Positions 63,940 through 64,000 of a stretch of 64,000 nt of DNA are shown in pieces; positions within the stretch are counted from its first letter, which is position 1; every line of letters begins with the position of its first letter. The notes below the pieces were generated by a model. The model made no database searches. It worked only from the letters and a program-made list of their open reading frames with translations, and had not been told where the DNA came from. Position numbers and translations under genes: made by a program. The DNA is from an uncultured Flavobacteriaceae bacterium (GTDB lineage: Bacteria; Bacteroidota; Bacteroidia; Flavobacteriales; Flavobacteriaceae): contig CALSOZ010000002.1 of assembly GCA_943788095.1 (NCBI GenBank), positions 1 to 64,000 on the forward strand, in the 5' to 3' direction.

Positions 63940-64000
63940 ATGGGATCCTATTATCTTTTACTTGGTGCAATCGCCTTAGCGAGTTGGTTGGTCAGTTCAA
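63940..64000 (+). CDS. Probable zinc metallopeptidase, first 20 residues (partial)
   Basis: ATG at 63940 begins MGSYYLLLGAIALASWLVSS, cut by the window end. The start with aromatic residues followed by a transmembrane helix ending SWLVSS matches the membrane zinc metallopeptidase (YugP-like) proteins I know in Flavobacteria. The active-site HExxH would be beyond the window. Assignment rests on 20 residues only. Confidence 0.45.
   Translation, partial: MGSYYLLLGAIALASWLVSS

Noticed and set aside
1-64000. tRNA or rRNA genes
   Set aside because: I looked for T-loop (GGTTCGAATCC-like) and rRNA core sequence and found none that folds.

Overview
The window is a low-GC chromosomal segment from a member of the Flavobacteriaceae (Bacteroidota). 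The evidence is type IX secretion sorting domains (types A and B), many flavobacterial outer-membrane and lipoprotein families, promoters of the Bacteroidota TTTG-N19-TAnnTTTG type, an RNA-level regulatory style typical of the phylum, and gene orders such as ftsX-DUF3098-uppP-truB. Most of it is housekeeping. No rRNA, tRNA, CRISPR array, transposase or prophage was recognised.

Layout: 0-2 kb, secreted FISUMP and T9SS genes with a suspicious junction at the left edge; 2-4.3 kb, an unknown gene and a DMT transporter; 4.3-5.7 kb, metK behind a probable SAM-II riboswitch; 5.8-7.6 kb, an acyloxyacyl hydrolase and a GIN-domain lipoprotein; 7.8-11.9 kb, a Phe/Tyr biosynthesis operon (pheA, aminotransferase, tyrA, DAHP synthase-chorismate mutase) preceded by a Phe/Tyr-rich leader peptide and a terminator hairpin, a textbook attenuator; 11.9-14.4 kb, an accessory island with a DUF5343-Swt1/HEPN gene pair and a lone lipoprotein, separated by three attC-like palindromic elements; 14.4-19.7 kb, rsgA, dtd, mazG-like, aroA, queA, rlmN; 19.7-30.5 kb, an aldo/keto reductase, OmpA protein, exonuclease III, a very large outer-membrane protein, small remnants and a big lectin/T9SS-B protein; 30.5-39.9 kb, glyQS, comF, sdhCAB, a peptidase and a metal-binding lipoprotein; 40-45 kb, a DMT transporter, OmpA protein, rplU-rpmA, ahcY; 45.2-51 kb, a phosphopantetheinyl transferase and a vitamin-salvage locus (pnuC-type transporter, NadR-like kinase, DUF4301, TPP riboswitch, TonB receptor); 51.4-64 kb, greA, HIT, a histidine kinase, DUF3127, aat, two tandem ppk2 genes, tag, truB, uppP, ftsX, leuS, a SemiSWEET transporter and the start of a probable zinc peptidase.

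The genes tie together in several ways. Aromatic amino acid flux is set by the attenuated operon, with aroA in a separate cluster. The SAM cycle is represented by metK (SAM-sensing leader) and ahcY. Thiamin status should control the TonB receptor through the TPP riboswitch, and the adjacent PnuC-type transporter and kinase may complete the uptake route.

Sequence quality matters for reading this window. At least six otherwise normal genes (xth, the histidine kinase, tag, uppP, the DUF3098 gene and the large outer-membrane protein) carry frameshifts. Where I could place them, several lie in short homopolymer runs, and about 1.8 kb (24.05-25.88 kb) is saturated with them. These look like assembly or base-calling errors rather than natural decay, but sequence alone cannot prove it.
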